Below are positions 23,002 through 33,245 of a stretch of DNA of 64,000 nt, one piece after another. The DNA lies in NCBI GenBank assembly GCA_942159475.1, contig OW804097.1, forward strand, positions 111,786,582 to 111,850,581, read 5' to 3'. The position numbers were made by a program, and so were the translations under genes. Each line of letters opens with the position of its first letter. Position 1 is the first letter of the stretch. The notes beneath the pieces are model-generated. The model made no database searches. It had not been told where the DNA came from and worked only from the letters and a program-made list of their open reading frames with translations. Source of the DNA: Sthenelais limicola (Eukaryota > Annelida > Polychaeta > Phyllodocida > Sigalionidae).

Positions 23002-23352
23002 AATAGGGGAGTTGCGTGTCTCACTGCGCATGTCTAATGCAGTGCATGCTGGGATGGATTCTGTTCAAATCGGACATACAAATATTTGACAATTTTTTCT
23101 CTCGAAAATTGCAAGAATGTTTTCACCAATATCAGAGCTTGTATAAATGATCTATGAACACCAAATGCATGATGAGAGATATGAGGACTTGTGTAATGGA
23201 AACATGTATAACACGTGGATATTGACATTAGAGCATTGATATATATCCCATGCTGAACATGGCATGTTTTCTATAGATTTTAGACTCTACCATTAGTCCC
23301 ATAATTCCCCGCGAATTAAGATTCAAAATGGCGGCTATGCAAATCCCCTATT
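23002..23352 (+). mobile_element. Family B element, full length
   Basis: Termini AATAGGGGAGTTGCGTGTCT and GGCGGCTATGCAAATCCCCT. About 350 bp, aligned along its whole length with 17831-18178. Non-coding. Confidence 0.8.
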
Positions 23353-24165
23353 CAAGGATTGCAACAGGGTTGATGTTCTTTTTCAGAGAAAATCAAAATC
23401 TCTGTTTGGAAATTTTTCGACTAAAATGTGAAAAATTAAGAAAATCTTGTTTATAAATGTTTATAAGGGTAGACAAATCTTAAATGAATTCCCTGAAGGC
23501 ATTAATTAGGAGAAAAGAGGATTTTACGGCTTTTAAAAAACAAATTGAAAGATTAATTGTTGTTACAAAAAATGGAATATTGGATTGAATATTGACTAGG
23601 TGATAATGAGAATTGTTTTTAATTTCCCCTCTCGTTTTTAAAAGAGTCGACAGCATGATATATATAAACCGAATTGTCAGCCAACATGTAATTTATGAGG
23701 GTAGACATACACAAATTCCATAGTTAATGAGTCCAGATGTATTGTATGTTTGTACTTAATACAATTTTGTTGATTTTAGATAATTTAGGATTATAATTCG
23801 TGTATGTTTACATATAGTTTAAAGATCGATGCACGCATGAAAACAGTTGGCAACAGCTGTGGCGTTTTTTCATTTGAAATATCTGTAAATTCATAGTAGC
23901 CTTCAATAAATAAAAATGGACAGAAAAAAAGTATAAAATTTATAGTGTATTCCTTTACATGTTCATCAATTATATCAGTATCAGGCTGGTATGTGGATTG
24001 TACCGTGACATTTAAAGTTGATTCTGACTTCTGGTTTCCCAATAATTCTTTTTAAATTCAATTAACAGCCAGTTTCAAATTACATTTATTCATAAACAAA
24101 AGAGAAAGACATGATTCCACCACGTGTTCTCGCACGTGTCTTTATGCGTTGCCGATCAAGAAATA
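23353..24165. other. Unannotated stretch
   Basis: AT-rich DNA with no exon or repeat I can name. Confidence 0.45.
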
Positions 24166-24167
24166 CA

Positions 24168-24240
24168 CCATATGGGATGTGTTTCAGGGAAATGAGTCAC
24201 AAGTCGCAAAATTCATATTTTTTTAAAGAATTTTGTCAAC
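24168..24240 (+). mobile_element. Family I terminal fragment
   Basis: The family I left end GGATGTGTTTCAGGGAAATGA, GTCACAAGTCGCAAAATTC and a T run are present, with nothing of the right end. The 76-codon ORF over it results from the repeat. Confidence 0.6.
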
Positions 24241-24337
24241 ACGATTCTCTTTGTAAGGATGTTTTCATTTGTTTTGGTATCTATGTATATAGTGCTCCAA
24301 GTCGTATAAATACATTACCAAATTTAAAGATTGTGTA

Positions 24338-24757
24338 TTAAAGCTGCTTTCCCTGATGACGCAATTGTTGATTTTACCCGTTTTTCTTGTAATTACCATA
24401 GAATTAGTTACCAAAACTCACAATCAGGGGACTCTCACATAAAGACAAGATTGCTAAAGCTGTAAATTCAAGGATTTATTTGATAATCTTGCCGTCGATT
24501 TCAAACTTGTTTTGCCGTTTTACTTTTCATGGTGGCGGCAGGTGGCAGCACTGAGTGGACAGTTTTGTATCTTGTACAATAGAGCATATAGAGCTCAAAC
24601 CATTACTCAGTGCTGCCATCTGCCTAATATGATCTTTCCTATTCTCAAGCGTGTACACCAGTAGAAATCCTACCGAAATCCGAGCAGAAATCTTGTATTT
24701 TTTAGTCTTCAATATTAGAAGAATTTTAGAGAATTTTAGCTGGGAGGGCAGCTTTAA
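24338..24757 (+). mobile_element. TTAA-bounded TIR element, left copy of head-to-head pair
   Basis: It begins TTAAAGCTGCTTTCCCTGAT and ends GGGAGGGCAGCTTTAA, so both ends are TTAA-AGCTGC. The 381 bases 24338-24718 are the near-perfect reverse complement of 25139-25519; a 61-codon ORF reads identically in both. TTAA at each end recalls piggyBac-type insertion, but no transposase is present. Confidence 0.8.
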
Positions 24758-25034
24758 ATATAAATATACCTATGCATTTCGAAGCTATACATATTAAATT
24801 TAGACATGAGAACTCATAGGCATTGTCACATCAAATGTAGAAGACAAAAATAAAATGAAAATAACATTTCGCAGTAATCTCCTATAAGAAATACATATGT
24901 ACCCCATACGAAGTCTGAGAAGAAGGGCAGCAGTAACCCAAACCGTTGGACATTACCACTTTGTCGTAATTAAAATCAACGGTCGTCCTCACTGGAATTC
25001 TAAAAGCATCGATCCCAACCACCGTCATTCTAAC

Positions 25035-25519
25035 TTAAAGCTGCCCTCCCAGCTAAAATTCTCAGGTTTACTTCAATCCTGTTTATTTGGAGCCCAGATA
25101 CCCTGTCTACACTTGCCTAAAAAACTTGGGTCGATTTTCTAATATTGAAGACTAAAAAATACAAGATTTCTGCTCGGATTTCGGTAGGATTTCTACTGGT
25201 GTACACGCTTGAGAATAGGAAAGATCATATTAGGCAGATGGCAGCACTGAGTAATGGTTTGAGCTCTATATGCTCTATTGTACAAGATACAAAACTGTCC
25301 ACTCAGTGCTGCCACCTGCCGCCACCATGAAAAGTAAAACGGCAAAACAAGTTTGAAATCGACGGCAAGATTATCAAATAAATCCTTGAATTTACAGCTT
25401 TAGCAATCTTGTCTTTATGTGAGAGTCCCCTGATTGTGAGTTTTGGTAACTAATTCTATGGTAATTACAAGAAAAACGGGTAAAATCAACAATTGCGTCA
25501 TCAGGGAAAGCAGCTTTAA
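25035..25519 (-). mobile_element. TTAA-bounded TIR element, right copy of head-to-head pair
   Basis: It begins TTAAAGCTGCCCTCCCAGCT (inverse of 24738-24757) and ends GGAAAGCAGCTTTAA. It is 65 bp longer than the left copy because of an extra segment at 25064-25138. 277 bp of unrelated DNA separates the two. Confidence 0.8.
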
Positions 25520-25910
25520 TAATAGACTCAACCAGAATAATAAATTTACTACTAGCCAATCAAAATACTCTATTAACATTGTTGACGTGTACCTATGGTA
25601 ACTAAAGCTACAAATCTTAGATATAAGTTACTTGTGTTCATCTTGATTTCTCTGAAAATAGTATCCAATTGCATTCCTGAATCAAAAGAATCTAAATTCA
25701 AACTCATTCTATACTGAATATGAGCACACATAGAAAACAGCTGGTGGGATACTAGTTTTGGTAAGGCATGTATTGAAAGTTTGTGTTTATCTTCATCGTT
25801 CACAATGTATTCAAGTAAATATTCAGGATCTTCCCCACAAAATTGTCAGTTATGTTTATATATCGTCCCAATCTCTAAATGCCTTAGGTCACTTATTCCA
25901 CATGGCCTGA

Positions 25911-26160
25911 TATATGGGTAAGATTTTCAGAAAATGTACAATTGTCAGCTCTACATATTTAGGAAACTGTGCTAAATTTGGCTGAAATATGATGAATACC
26001 GGGTATAATTATGTGAGTACATTAGGGATAGCATTGACTTATAGTATCAATTCTGTTATGTTAAACAGCATTTTAAAGCCCATTTTTGTTTTAAATGTGG
26101 ATTATTTGAGAGGATTGGTGAAGACGAATTGTACATTTTCTGAAAATCTGACCCATATAT
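25911..26160 (+). mobile_element. Family A element, full length
   Basis: Ends TATATGGGTAAGATTTTCAG and TGAAAATCTGACCCATATA. The interior has GATGAATACCGGGTATAATT and AGAGGATTGGTGAAGACG. The 67-codon ORF within is element-derived. Confidence 0.85.
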
Positions 26161-26348
26161 GCTGTGTTTCATCTTTTCAGTTATGGGAATAGCGCTTTTA
26201 GCCATGTTTTTATCTCTATTCCTTAACAATATCTATCTTCCTTATTAAACAGGCAATATCTGTTTTTTCCCGTTAAGAAGTTGAATCTTATAGCCAAAGT
26301 ACAAGCTTTAAGAATGTTTGTTTGTTGCTGCTGTAAACCCTTAACGCC

Positions 26349-27042
26349 GGTGTCATGACGAAAAGTGACCCCCATCGAAAAGTGACCCATGGGTCGATTT
26401 TCGGCAATCGAAAAGTGACCCACCCCATCGAAAATCGACCCCCTCTTCTTTTCTAACTTAATGTTCTGAAATAATATATTACGATGCCTGATATTGTATA
26501 TTAATTCAGTTGTTTGATAGATAGTTTAACATAAAGTTTCTAGAGAGTATAATAACTTATAACGTATATATAATAATGTAATGAGAAATAAATATCCGTA
26601 GTAACTGTAATTTCTACCATAACATCTATAGACGCTTCCTAGTTTTAAAATCTAATAGAATAATCTGGATACATAATACCTATTAATAGTAACAATTATC
26701 CTCCCTCAGTTTATACACGGTGAGGGCATTATTACAATAAGCCAGCCTATTATAACACCTAGGGTGATTGAATAGGTGTAACATTTAGCGCGACAATATT
26801 CGGGAGCTAAAACACATTCCATGTTGTTACATTAGCTCCATGTAGCTTCATGATTGCTGACAAATGAACGCTCAATATGGTATAAAAGTTATGTCTATAT
26901 ATCTCTGCATAAATAGGTGGGTCATTTTTCGATGGGGTGGGTCACTTTTCGATTGCCGAAAAGTGACCCATGGGTCGATTTTCGACGTCCAAAATCGACC
27001 CACGGGTCACTTTTCGACGGGGTCACTTTTCGATATCACACC
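26349..27042. mobile_element. Fold-back element with GGGTCACTTTTCGA repeats
   Basis: The left arm (26349-26448) and right arm (about 26920-27042) are inverted copies built from many short units: GAAAAGTGACCC and GGGTCGATTTTCGG in alternating orientation. Outer ends GGTGTCATGACGAAAAGTGA and CACTTTTCGATATCACACC are inverted. The 470 bp centre is AT-rich with no ORF. Family D and family A copies follow at once on the right. Confidence 0.8.
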
Positions 27043-27051
27043 TGCCCTGGA

Positions 27052-27150
27052 ATAGGCTTCCTAATGGGATTCTAATGGCATTTTACGGTTTGGAACGAGA
27101 TGCCTTAAATTCCCTCAGTTTAGAGGGACTCTTTACCCTGAGCCTAAAAT
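27052..27150 (+). mobile_element. Family D element, 3' fragment
   Basis: TTCCTAATGGGATTCTAATG, ACGGTTTGGAACGAGA, CCCTCAGTTTAGAGGGACTC and CTGAGCCTAAAATG are the right half of family D. It is squeezed between the fold-back element and a family A copy. Confidence 0.75.
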
Positions 27151-27153
27151 GTT

Positions 27154-27394
27154 TATGGGTCAGATTTTCAGAAAATGTACAATTGCCAGCTCTACACAAT
27201 TAGGAAATTCTGCTAAATTTGGCAAAAAAATGATGAATACCGGGTATATCTGAGTATATTTGGTATCGCATAGATTTAAAGTATCAGTTCTGTTATGTTA
27301 AACTGCATTTTGAAGCTCATTTTTGTCTTAAATTAGGGATATTTGAGAAGATTGGTGGAAGCGAATTGTACATTTTCTGAAAATCTGACCCTTA
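27154..27394 (+). mobile_element. Family A element, full length
   Basis: Ends TATGGGTCAGATTTTCAGAA and TTTCTGAAAATCTGACCCTT. It contains GATGAATACCGGGTATATCT and TGTTATGTTAAACTGCA. Close to the copy at 63404 in its middle. Confidence 0.85.
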
Positions 27395-27622
27395 TTAGAG
27401 GTAAACAAATACACCATCCAGGGTTGTAATGGCGTATACCTGACCCTTACACATTCCACCAAACATGAAGCAAATATTTCCATGCACACCTGAAGATCTG
27501 GATGTCTTTGATTGTCGATGAGTAATGAAACAGGAAATTAACTTCTGTTTGAGTGACAATTTCGTGTACTTCTCCAAGAGAATGTCATGAAGCTTGCGAC
27601 TTCTCTTGCTCTCCTTTTCATA
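27395..27622 (-). CDS. Candidate exon of an unknown gene
   Basis: The minus strand is open for 75 codons after an AG (TAGTAG at about 27623-27628), starting YEKESKRSRKLHDILLEKY and ending at TAA. The first 45 residues are charged and read like coding sequence; an internal CAG|GTGTGC (27489-27484) could be a donor. No family is recognised, and the acceptor is weak. It abuts a family A element. Confidence 0.2.
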   Translation of the reverse strand, partial: YEKESKRSRKLHDILLEKYTKLSLKQKLISCFITHRQSKTSRSSGVHGNICFMFGGMCKGQVYAITTLDGVFVYL

Positions 27623-27827
27623 CTACTACCTATACTCAAGAGAGTGGTTCAGTAATTATGAATGTCCTTTCATAAGAAATATTGATACCAAGCCAGAATC
27701 CTTTGACTGTTTTTAATGAATCCCCAGTCATTGCCTCAGCCATTGCTTAATCCTGGTTAACCGCTGGTCTTCAACAACAAGTGTTACTTTAGGGAACAAG
27801 TGGAGTGTGGGGGAAGAGGCAGGCTGC

Positions 27828-27935
27828 CATCTCGCCTCTCATCTCCAACCTTTCAACTCTCGTCTATCACCTCTCATCTCTCACCTCTCGCCTTTTGCGT
27901 CTTGCCAACTTGCCAACTGTGGTCTTGGCTCCCCA
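27828..27935. repeat. Pyrimidine minisatellite (CTCTCATCTCCAACCTTTCA type)
   Basis: Tandem units such as TCACCTCTCATCTCTCACCT and TTTCAACTCTCG are the complement of the purine array at 28120-28612, so the two arrays face each other about 200 bp apart. Confidence 0.7.
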
Positions 27936-28119
27936 CCATGTTTCTGTATGCTTACTGGAGAGTCAACCTTTTACAATGTAAAGCACGGCAAAAAACAACC
28001 CCAAAATAAATAATCTTAAAGACATATTCTCATTCTCCTGAGAAAATAGAAAAGTCACATTGTTACTTAGAGATAATCATTAATATCTATAAACGTGAAA
28101 TGCTGATTTTTGGTCATGC

Positions 28120-28612
28120 ATGGGAGGTAAGAGGCAAGAATTGAGGGTTAAGAGTCAAGAGGCAAGAGGCGAAAGGCAAGACTCGAAAGTTGCAAGGCGA
28201 TTGTTGAAAGGTGGGAGGCGAGAATTGAAAGTTGAGAGGTGAGAGTTGAAGGTAGGAGGTGAGAATGGAATGGTGAGAGGCAAGAATTGAAAGGTGAGAG
28301 ATGAGAGGTAAGGGGTAAGAATTGAAAGTTGAGAGGCAAGAATTGAAAGGTGAGGGGAAAGGTAAGGGGCAAGAATTAAAAGGTGAAAGGAGAGAGGTAA
28401 GGGGCAAGAATTGAAAGGTGAGAGGCAGAATTGAAAGGTGAGGGGCGAGGTAAGAGGAAACAATTAAAAAGTGAAGGTGAGGAAAGAATTAAAAGGTGAG
28501 AAGTAAGGGGCAAGAATTGAAAGTTGAGACGCAAGAATTGAAAAGTGAGGGGAGAGAGTCAAGAATTAAAAAGTGAGAGGTAAGAGGCAAAAACTGGAAG
28601 GTGAGAGGCGAA
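28120..28612. repeat. Polypurine minisatellite, GAATTGAAAGGTGAGAGGCAA unit
   Basis: About 490 bp of almost pure purine on the + strand, made of variable 20-22 base units (AAGAATTGAAAGGTGAGAGG). The minus-strand ORFs of up to 102 codons are repeated Leu/Pro/Ser strings arising from this array, not genes. Confidence 0.9.
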
Positions 28613-28620
28613 TTGGCAAG

Positions 28621-28680
28621 ATGGCAGCCATGGGCTTCCGTAAACTGGTGTCAGTGCATGTGCCCTATACTGATATGGAG
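28621..28680 (+). CDS. Possible short coding exon (MAAMGFRKLV...)
   Basis: After the minisatellite, AAGATGG opens a 20-codon frame ending at a consensus donor (GAG|GTGAGT). The frame also continues past the donor. No downstream exon is found, so it is only a candidate; a first exon or a decayed element are both possible. Confidence 0.15.
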
Positions 28681-28851
28681 GTGAGTATTGAGGGGACAAC
28701 TGTAGAGATATATATCTACAGATTAGATTACATGATAAGATCAAATCAAAGGATCCGTTTTTGGTTTTTAGCATGCACACCTCTCTCCATATTGACACTG
28801 AGGATTATTAAGGATATGGCTTCTGCCATTGAATTTAATCATTATGAATAG

Positions 28852-29050
28852 CCAGAGTGGTATGAGTGTTAGAAGTAGAATAATAGGTTTTTCCCTAAAT
28901 ACAGTGAGTAGTACTGATGCACTATTAATATTCCAACATTATTAAGATTGTGCTAATCAATGATATTCAAAGTGAAGATCTTTTAATGATTGATATAAAA
29001 TAAAAAGTATTGTTAGCTGCACAGAGTTAAATTCCTCCCTTAATTGTAGA
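28852..29050. other. Unannotated gap
   Basis: No repeat or exon seen. Confidence 0.4.
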
Positions 29051-29289
29051 TGGCTGAATTCGCCAGAAAATGTACAATTCAGCTTCACCAATTCTCTGAA
29101 ATAACCCAAATTTCAGACGAAAATAAAGTTCAAAACACAGTTCAACGTAACTAAACAGGTTGCTACTATCTATGCAATGCTGAATATACTCGAATTTACC
29201 TAGTATTGATTCAATTGCAGCATGATTTAGCATAATTTACTAAATGTGTACTGCTGCCAATTGAAACGTTTCTGAAAATCTGACCCATG
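29051..29289 (-). mobile_element. Family A element, inverted
   Basis: Alternative left end GGCTGAATTCGCCAGAAAAT and right end TTTCTGAAAATCTGACCCAT, with CAGCTTCACCAATTCTCTGA and GCTGAATATACTCGAATTTA inside. Confidence 0.8.
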
Positions 29290-29310
29290 GTCCATTCGAG
29301 ACTATAGAAA

Positions 29311-29392
29311 CCAGTCTAGGCTCAGAGCTGAGAGAGTCCCTACAATCTGAGGAAAGCCTCTTGCTCCAAACTGCAAAATGTCATTAAAAACC
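29311..29392 (+). mobile_element. Family D element, left fragment
   Basis: CCAGTCTAGGCTCAGAGCTG, GAGAGAGTCCCTACAATCTG and CCAAACTGCAAAATGTCATT; the right half is missing. Confidence 0.7.
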
Positions 29393-29760
29393 ATTATGAT
29401 ATTGAAATCGTGAGACTAAACCTTGAAACGATGAAATAGTTAAATTATGAGATTATAATTGATAAAATATATCGAGATCTTGTTTTATTTTAAATCGACT
29501 TACTGTAAACACATTGTAAATGGCAAACCTGATATCTGTTTGTTATCCCATTCCATTGTATATGTTAACATTGGGGATGATGAAATGCTACAGGCGAAAC
29601 CATGTAAAACAAAGATGCACCATATGGTTTGTCCCAATAAACATTTATCTATCTGTGTACGTGTGGTGTCAATGTTGTTTAGTCTTGAACAGGTTCAGTG
29701 TGAACAATGCAACTGGTTTACCACTGTGCGTAGAAGTATCACCAGGAATATACTAATCTG

Positions 29761-29996
29761 AGTGAAATTGCCAGAAAATGTACAATTCGTCTTCACCAAT
29801 CCACGCAAATAACCCAAATTTAAGACATAAATTAGGTTAAAAATTCAGTTCAACATAACCAAACAGATTGCTAGAATCAATGCAATGCCGAATATACTCG
29901 AATTTGCCTAGTATTGACCAAATGGCAGCCTAATTTAGCAGATTTTACTAAATATGTACAGCTGCCAATTGTACATTTTCTGAAAATCTGGCCCAT
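29761..29996 (-). mobile_element. Family A element, inverted
   Basis: Left end AGTGAAATTGCCAGAAAATG, right end ACATTTTCTGAAAATCTGGC, with AACCAAACAGATTGCTAGAA inside. The DNA between this and the preceding copy holds a possible LINE tail (CCCAATAAACATTTATCTAT near 29634). Confidence 0.8.
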
Positions 29997-30801
29997 CAGT
30001 GTTGTTGAATGTGAAGTCAGTTAATATGTGATGTTTCACAGAAAGATGAGCCAGAAGTTGCAAATAACAATTATTATCTTGAAACACCATCATATTTGAA
30101 GAAAAATGAGATTAAGTGGAATCCAACGATGTTAACATTTAGGAAATCTAAAACGTATTTCTATATTTTACGTTTGATTCTTTTTTATGTTTGAAGCACA
30201 CAATCTGCAATATTTCTGGTTGGACAATCACTAGTTAAGTAGCTAAATATACCCCATAGTTTGACCTTAGAAACACAATGATATATTCAATACATTGTCT
30301 TGAAATTCGGTACACATAATATTCACATCACCGAAAACACTCCTACAAATAGATCTTCTGAATAAAACCTTTTGAAAAATATCACTTTTACTATTAATGA
30401 ATCATTTTCCTGTGACAAATCACAAGTATTCAGATCAAGGACGATGAAGACTATAGCGCAACGACACCATTGTAGATTTTTACCTTAAAATATCCCACTA
30501 AAATAGGAATAAATGCTAAAAACAAACACATTAAGCGATTCTGGCAAAGCTGTTCACTTACGCGTTTGGACTGATGTCCCGATATGAAACAATCTGACAA
30601 TGATTATTGGTGAGGTCCCTGTGAGGGCATAGCCATATAACGACTATAAACCCCCCTATAGATTATTCACAGCAGCACCGTAACTTGGAATGCTGGGATA
30701 TATGACGCCCTCATCTTGGCAGTGTTCACCGGGGTAAATTACCTATATCACATTCATGGTGATGACATGTATGTATACGGCTTTGTCAAATTGCTCTGCA
30801 T
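29997..30801. other. Unannotated stretch
   Basis: GTGATGTTTCACAGAAAGATGAGCC at about 30027-30051 resembles a decayed family I end; otherwise nothing. The stretch 30042-30320 resembles 53388-53650 (both with a TCAAGTAG/TTAAGTAG, GTGTTC/ATATATTC arrangement), suggesting one more old repeat. Confidence 0.35.
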
Positions 30802-31040
30802 TTGGGTCAGATTTTCTGAAAATGCACATTCTAGAGTTCTACATATCTATCAGATTCTGCTAAATTAGAGTGAAAAATGATAAATACTAGGTATATATGA
30901 GTGTATTCTGTATTGTATTCATTCAATAAACCTGTTTGCTTATGTTGAACTGTATTTTTAACTTAATTCTCTTCTTAAATTTGGATTATTTGAGAGGATT
31001 GGTGAAGGTCAATTGTACATGTTCTGGCGGCTTGACCCAT
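30802..31040 (+). mobile_element. Family A element, diverged
   Basis: Left end TTGGGTCAGATTTTCTGAAA, right end ACATGTTCTGGCGGCTTGAC with CCCA. The middle has GATAAATACTAGGTATATAT and AGAGGATTGGTGAAGG. Confidence 0.75.
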
Positions 31041-31494
31041 TAACATAATTCCTTTAAGTGAGATGTCTATCTATATGATCGGTATATATAGGAAGTTTTT
31101 TCATACTAATGGAAAAATGGAAAAGAGTTCTAAAAGTGTATATCATTGTTCCTGTCAAAGATGTTGGAATCAATCACTTTTTAAGCAGTCTTTATAGAAA
31201 GAAACAGTAACATTGTTACTTTTGGAATGTAGAAATGCAATGTTAAATTATTCTATTAACTTTGATCTGATTATCAAGACAAAATGCAGGCTGCATGAGA
31301 GGAAAGACATTCTATGCAGGGTGTGTGCGTACACATCTATATCTATAGCTTGGAATAAAATGTTGAACAAAAAGTGATAATATCTTATCTAATCTGATGG
31401 ACATCTAATTTATCAACTTTTATCAACTTTTGGAAATCAAGCTTGGGAATTCGAATTCAATTTCAACCATTCCAACCTTGGTAATTACAGCTGC

Positions 31495-31860
31495 ATTCTC
31501 AGCTTTTACGTAGCAAATCGTACCAAATTAACATATATATTTATAATTTATAAGACTGAATTTATGAATATTCTGCTGCTGCTATAAGTTTATACATGAA
31601 TTTGAAGCCGAATCAGCCAAGCAGAAACGGCCGCCGGTGAGCGATGATAAGTGAAATCTTCGCTTGAAAGTATTCCGGTGAGTCCTCCAAATACAAATGG
31701 GGACATTTTAGAAGCCCTGTCGCAAAGATTACCGGAGATTACTACAGATTTTGGCCAACACCCTCCAAAACTTTGGTTAAATGGCTTTTAGATGGTTTAA
31801 AAAGGAAAGGAACAAAAAGTGGAAATGTTTATTTTGATGAATGTTAACTATTTTAAATGG
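31495..31860 (+). mobile_element. Family C element
   Basis: It begins TTACAGCTGCATTCTCAGCT, then has ATTCTGCTGCTGCTATAAGT, GAATTTGAAGCCGAATCAGC and GGCCGCCGGTGAGCGATGAT, shared with 55740-56052. The right end, normally GCAGCTTTAA, is not present in this copy. Confidence 0.65.
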
Positions 31861-32205
31861 CCAAAAAATCTGTAAAAAAAATGCAAAAAAGAGAAGGTAT
31901 ACTTGGGGATGATGATATAGTGGGTAGTTAGGGTTATGAATAGATAACTTCTGTAAATGAACGTTAAGTCTCTTGTCTAGGGGTAAATAATTAACATGAG
32001 AAATATTTATGTGTAAAGATTGTTAAAATTCATCGGAGATGTAATTTATAACGTATATTTCTGCTTCTTGGAATGAGAAAAATCACTTTGTAAAACTTTC
32101 AAGAAATGAATTCTTAGAACGAAATAGAGAAAAAAAGACAGCAGATGGTCAATGCAATGAAATGTCTGTCTTTTTAAAGTTCTTAAAGCTGTATTGTTAG
32201 CAATT
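31861..32205. other. Unannotated gap before LINE
   Basis: AT-rich; a TTCTTAAAGCTGTATTG motif at about 32178-32194 resembles a TTAAAGCTGC terminus. Confidence 0.35.
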
Positions 32206-33245
32206 GCTTAGCTATTGCTGAAATTACAACAATATGGTATTACCAACACTGAATTAATATGGTTTAGAAACTACTTAACCAACCGTAAACAAATGGTAAA
32301 AGTCAATAATTTGGAATCAATTGACAGCATAATTACATATGGTGTACCACAAGGTACAATCCTGGGTCCAGTCTTGTTTTCTATTTACATTAATGACCTA
32401 AACATGGTGGTGGAAAAATGTACAGTACAGCACTATGCAGAAGACACTATTTTGTACTACCATGATGGGGATATTTCAATAGTAAACAAGAACCTTCAAC
32501 ACGACCTCGACAGGATTGATGTTTGGTGTAGATTAAATAAAATATCTATAAACGCTTCAAAAAGCAATGTGATGCATTTCTTGATTTCAAACAGAAAAAT
32601 AAAAACAGAGATAGGAAATTTGAAACTGGGGAGTAACAACCTGCAATCAGTGAATGAATACAAATATCTTGGACTGATAATGGATACAAACCTCTCCTTC
32701 AAAGAACATATAAACAACATCAGAACCAAAGTAAATACAAAACTACGTTTATTGTATAAAGTAAGACACTGTCTGACAGAGAAGAGTAAAAAAGATCTGT
32801 ATAAAATGACTATTCTTCCGCATTTTGATTTTGGTGACTATCTGTATGACTCTGGACCAAAAATACTACTTGGTAAGCTCCAGTCTTTACAAAATTCGGC
32901 ACTTCGTATTATTTTTGGAAAAGCAAAACAATCTAACATAGATCAAGAACACTTGGATCTAAATTTGTTACATCTAGATAAAAGAAGACAAAAACATATA
33001 ATAAATTTAAGCCACTTCATGGCTAATGATGAAAACCATTTAGATAATAGAATACTATCAACTAGAAGTCATGTTAAAGGCAGGAGAAATTTAAAATTAT
33101 TACAACCAAAATTCAAAAAAACTCATTTACTTATAAATCAGCCAAATACTGGAACTCCCTTGAAACTGCTGCTCACCAGGTACAGGACCGAAAATCATTC
33201 ATCAAAATTATTGATATATATTTAAGTGAAATTGATGTGTTGTAG
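32206..33245 (+). mobile_element. CR1/L2-like LINE fragment, strongly 5' truncated
   Basis: The copy starts in the middle of the RT domain and runs to the original ORF2 stop (TAG 33243-33245 in a shifted frame). It is distinct in sequence from the LINE at 18179, although both share the YGVPQGT...LGP and LFAD/HYAED layout. The 3' UTR after 33245 has no tandem tail that I can identify. Confidence 0.8.
32215..33225 (+). pseudogene. LINE reverse transcriptase C-terminal ORF
   Basis: 336 codons. The frame shows FRNYLTNR, TYGVPQGTILGPVLFSIYIN (RT block 4) and HYAEDT at 73-78, where the usual Y/F-A-D-D reads Y-A-E-D, so the first catalytic aspartate is Glu. The NKISINASKSN and YLGLIMD blocks follow. 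After about base 33118 the true frame continues one base over (TYKSAKYWNSLETAAHQVQ, ending at 33245), showing a one-base frameshift. The protein cannot be active. Confidence 0.85.

Noticed and set aside
28114..28463. Minus-strand ORFs of up to 102 codons
   Set aside because: They read as repeated Leu/Pro/Ser strings because the DNA is a polypurine minisatellite on the other strand.
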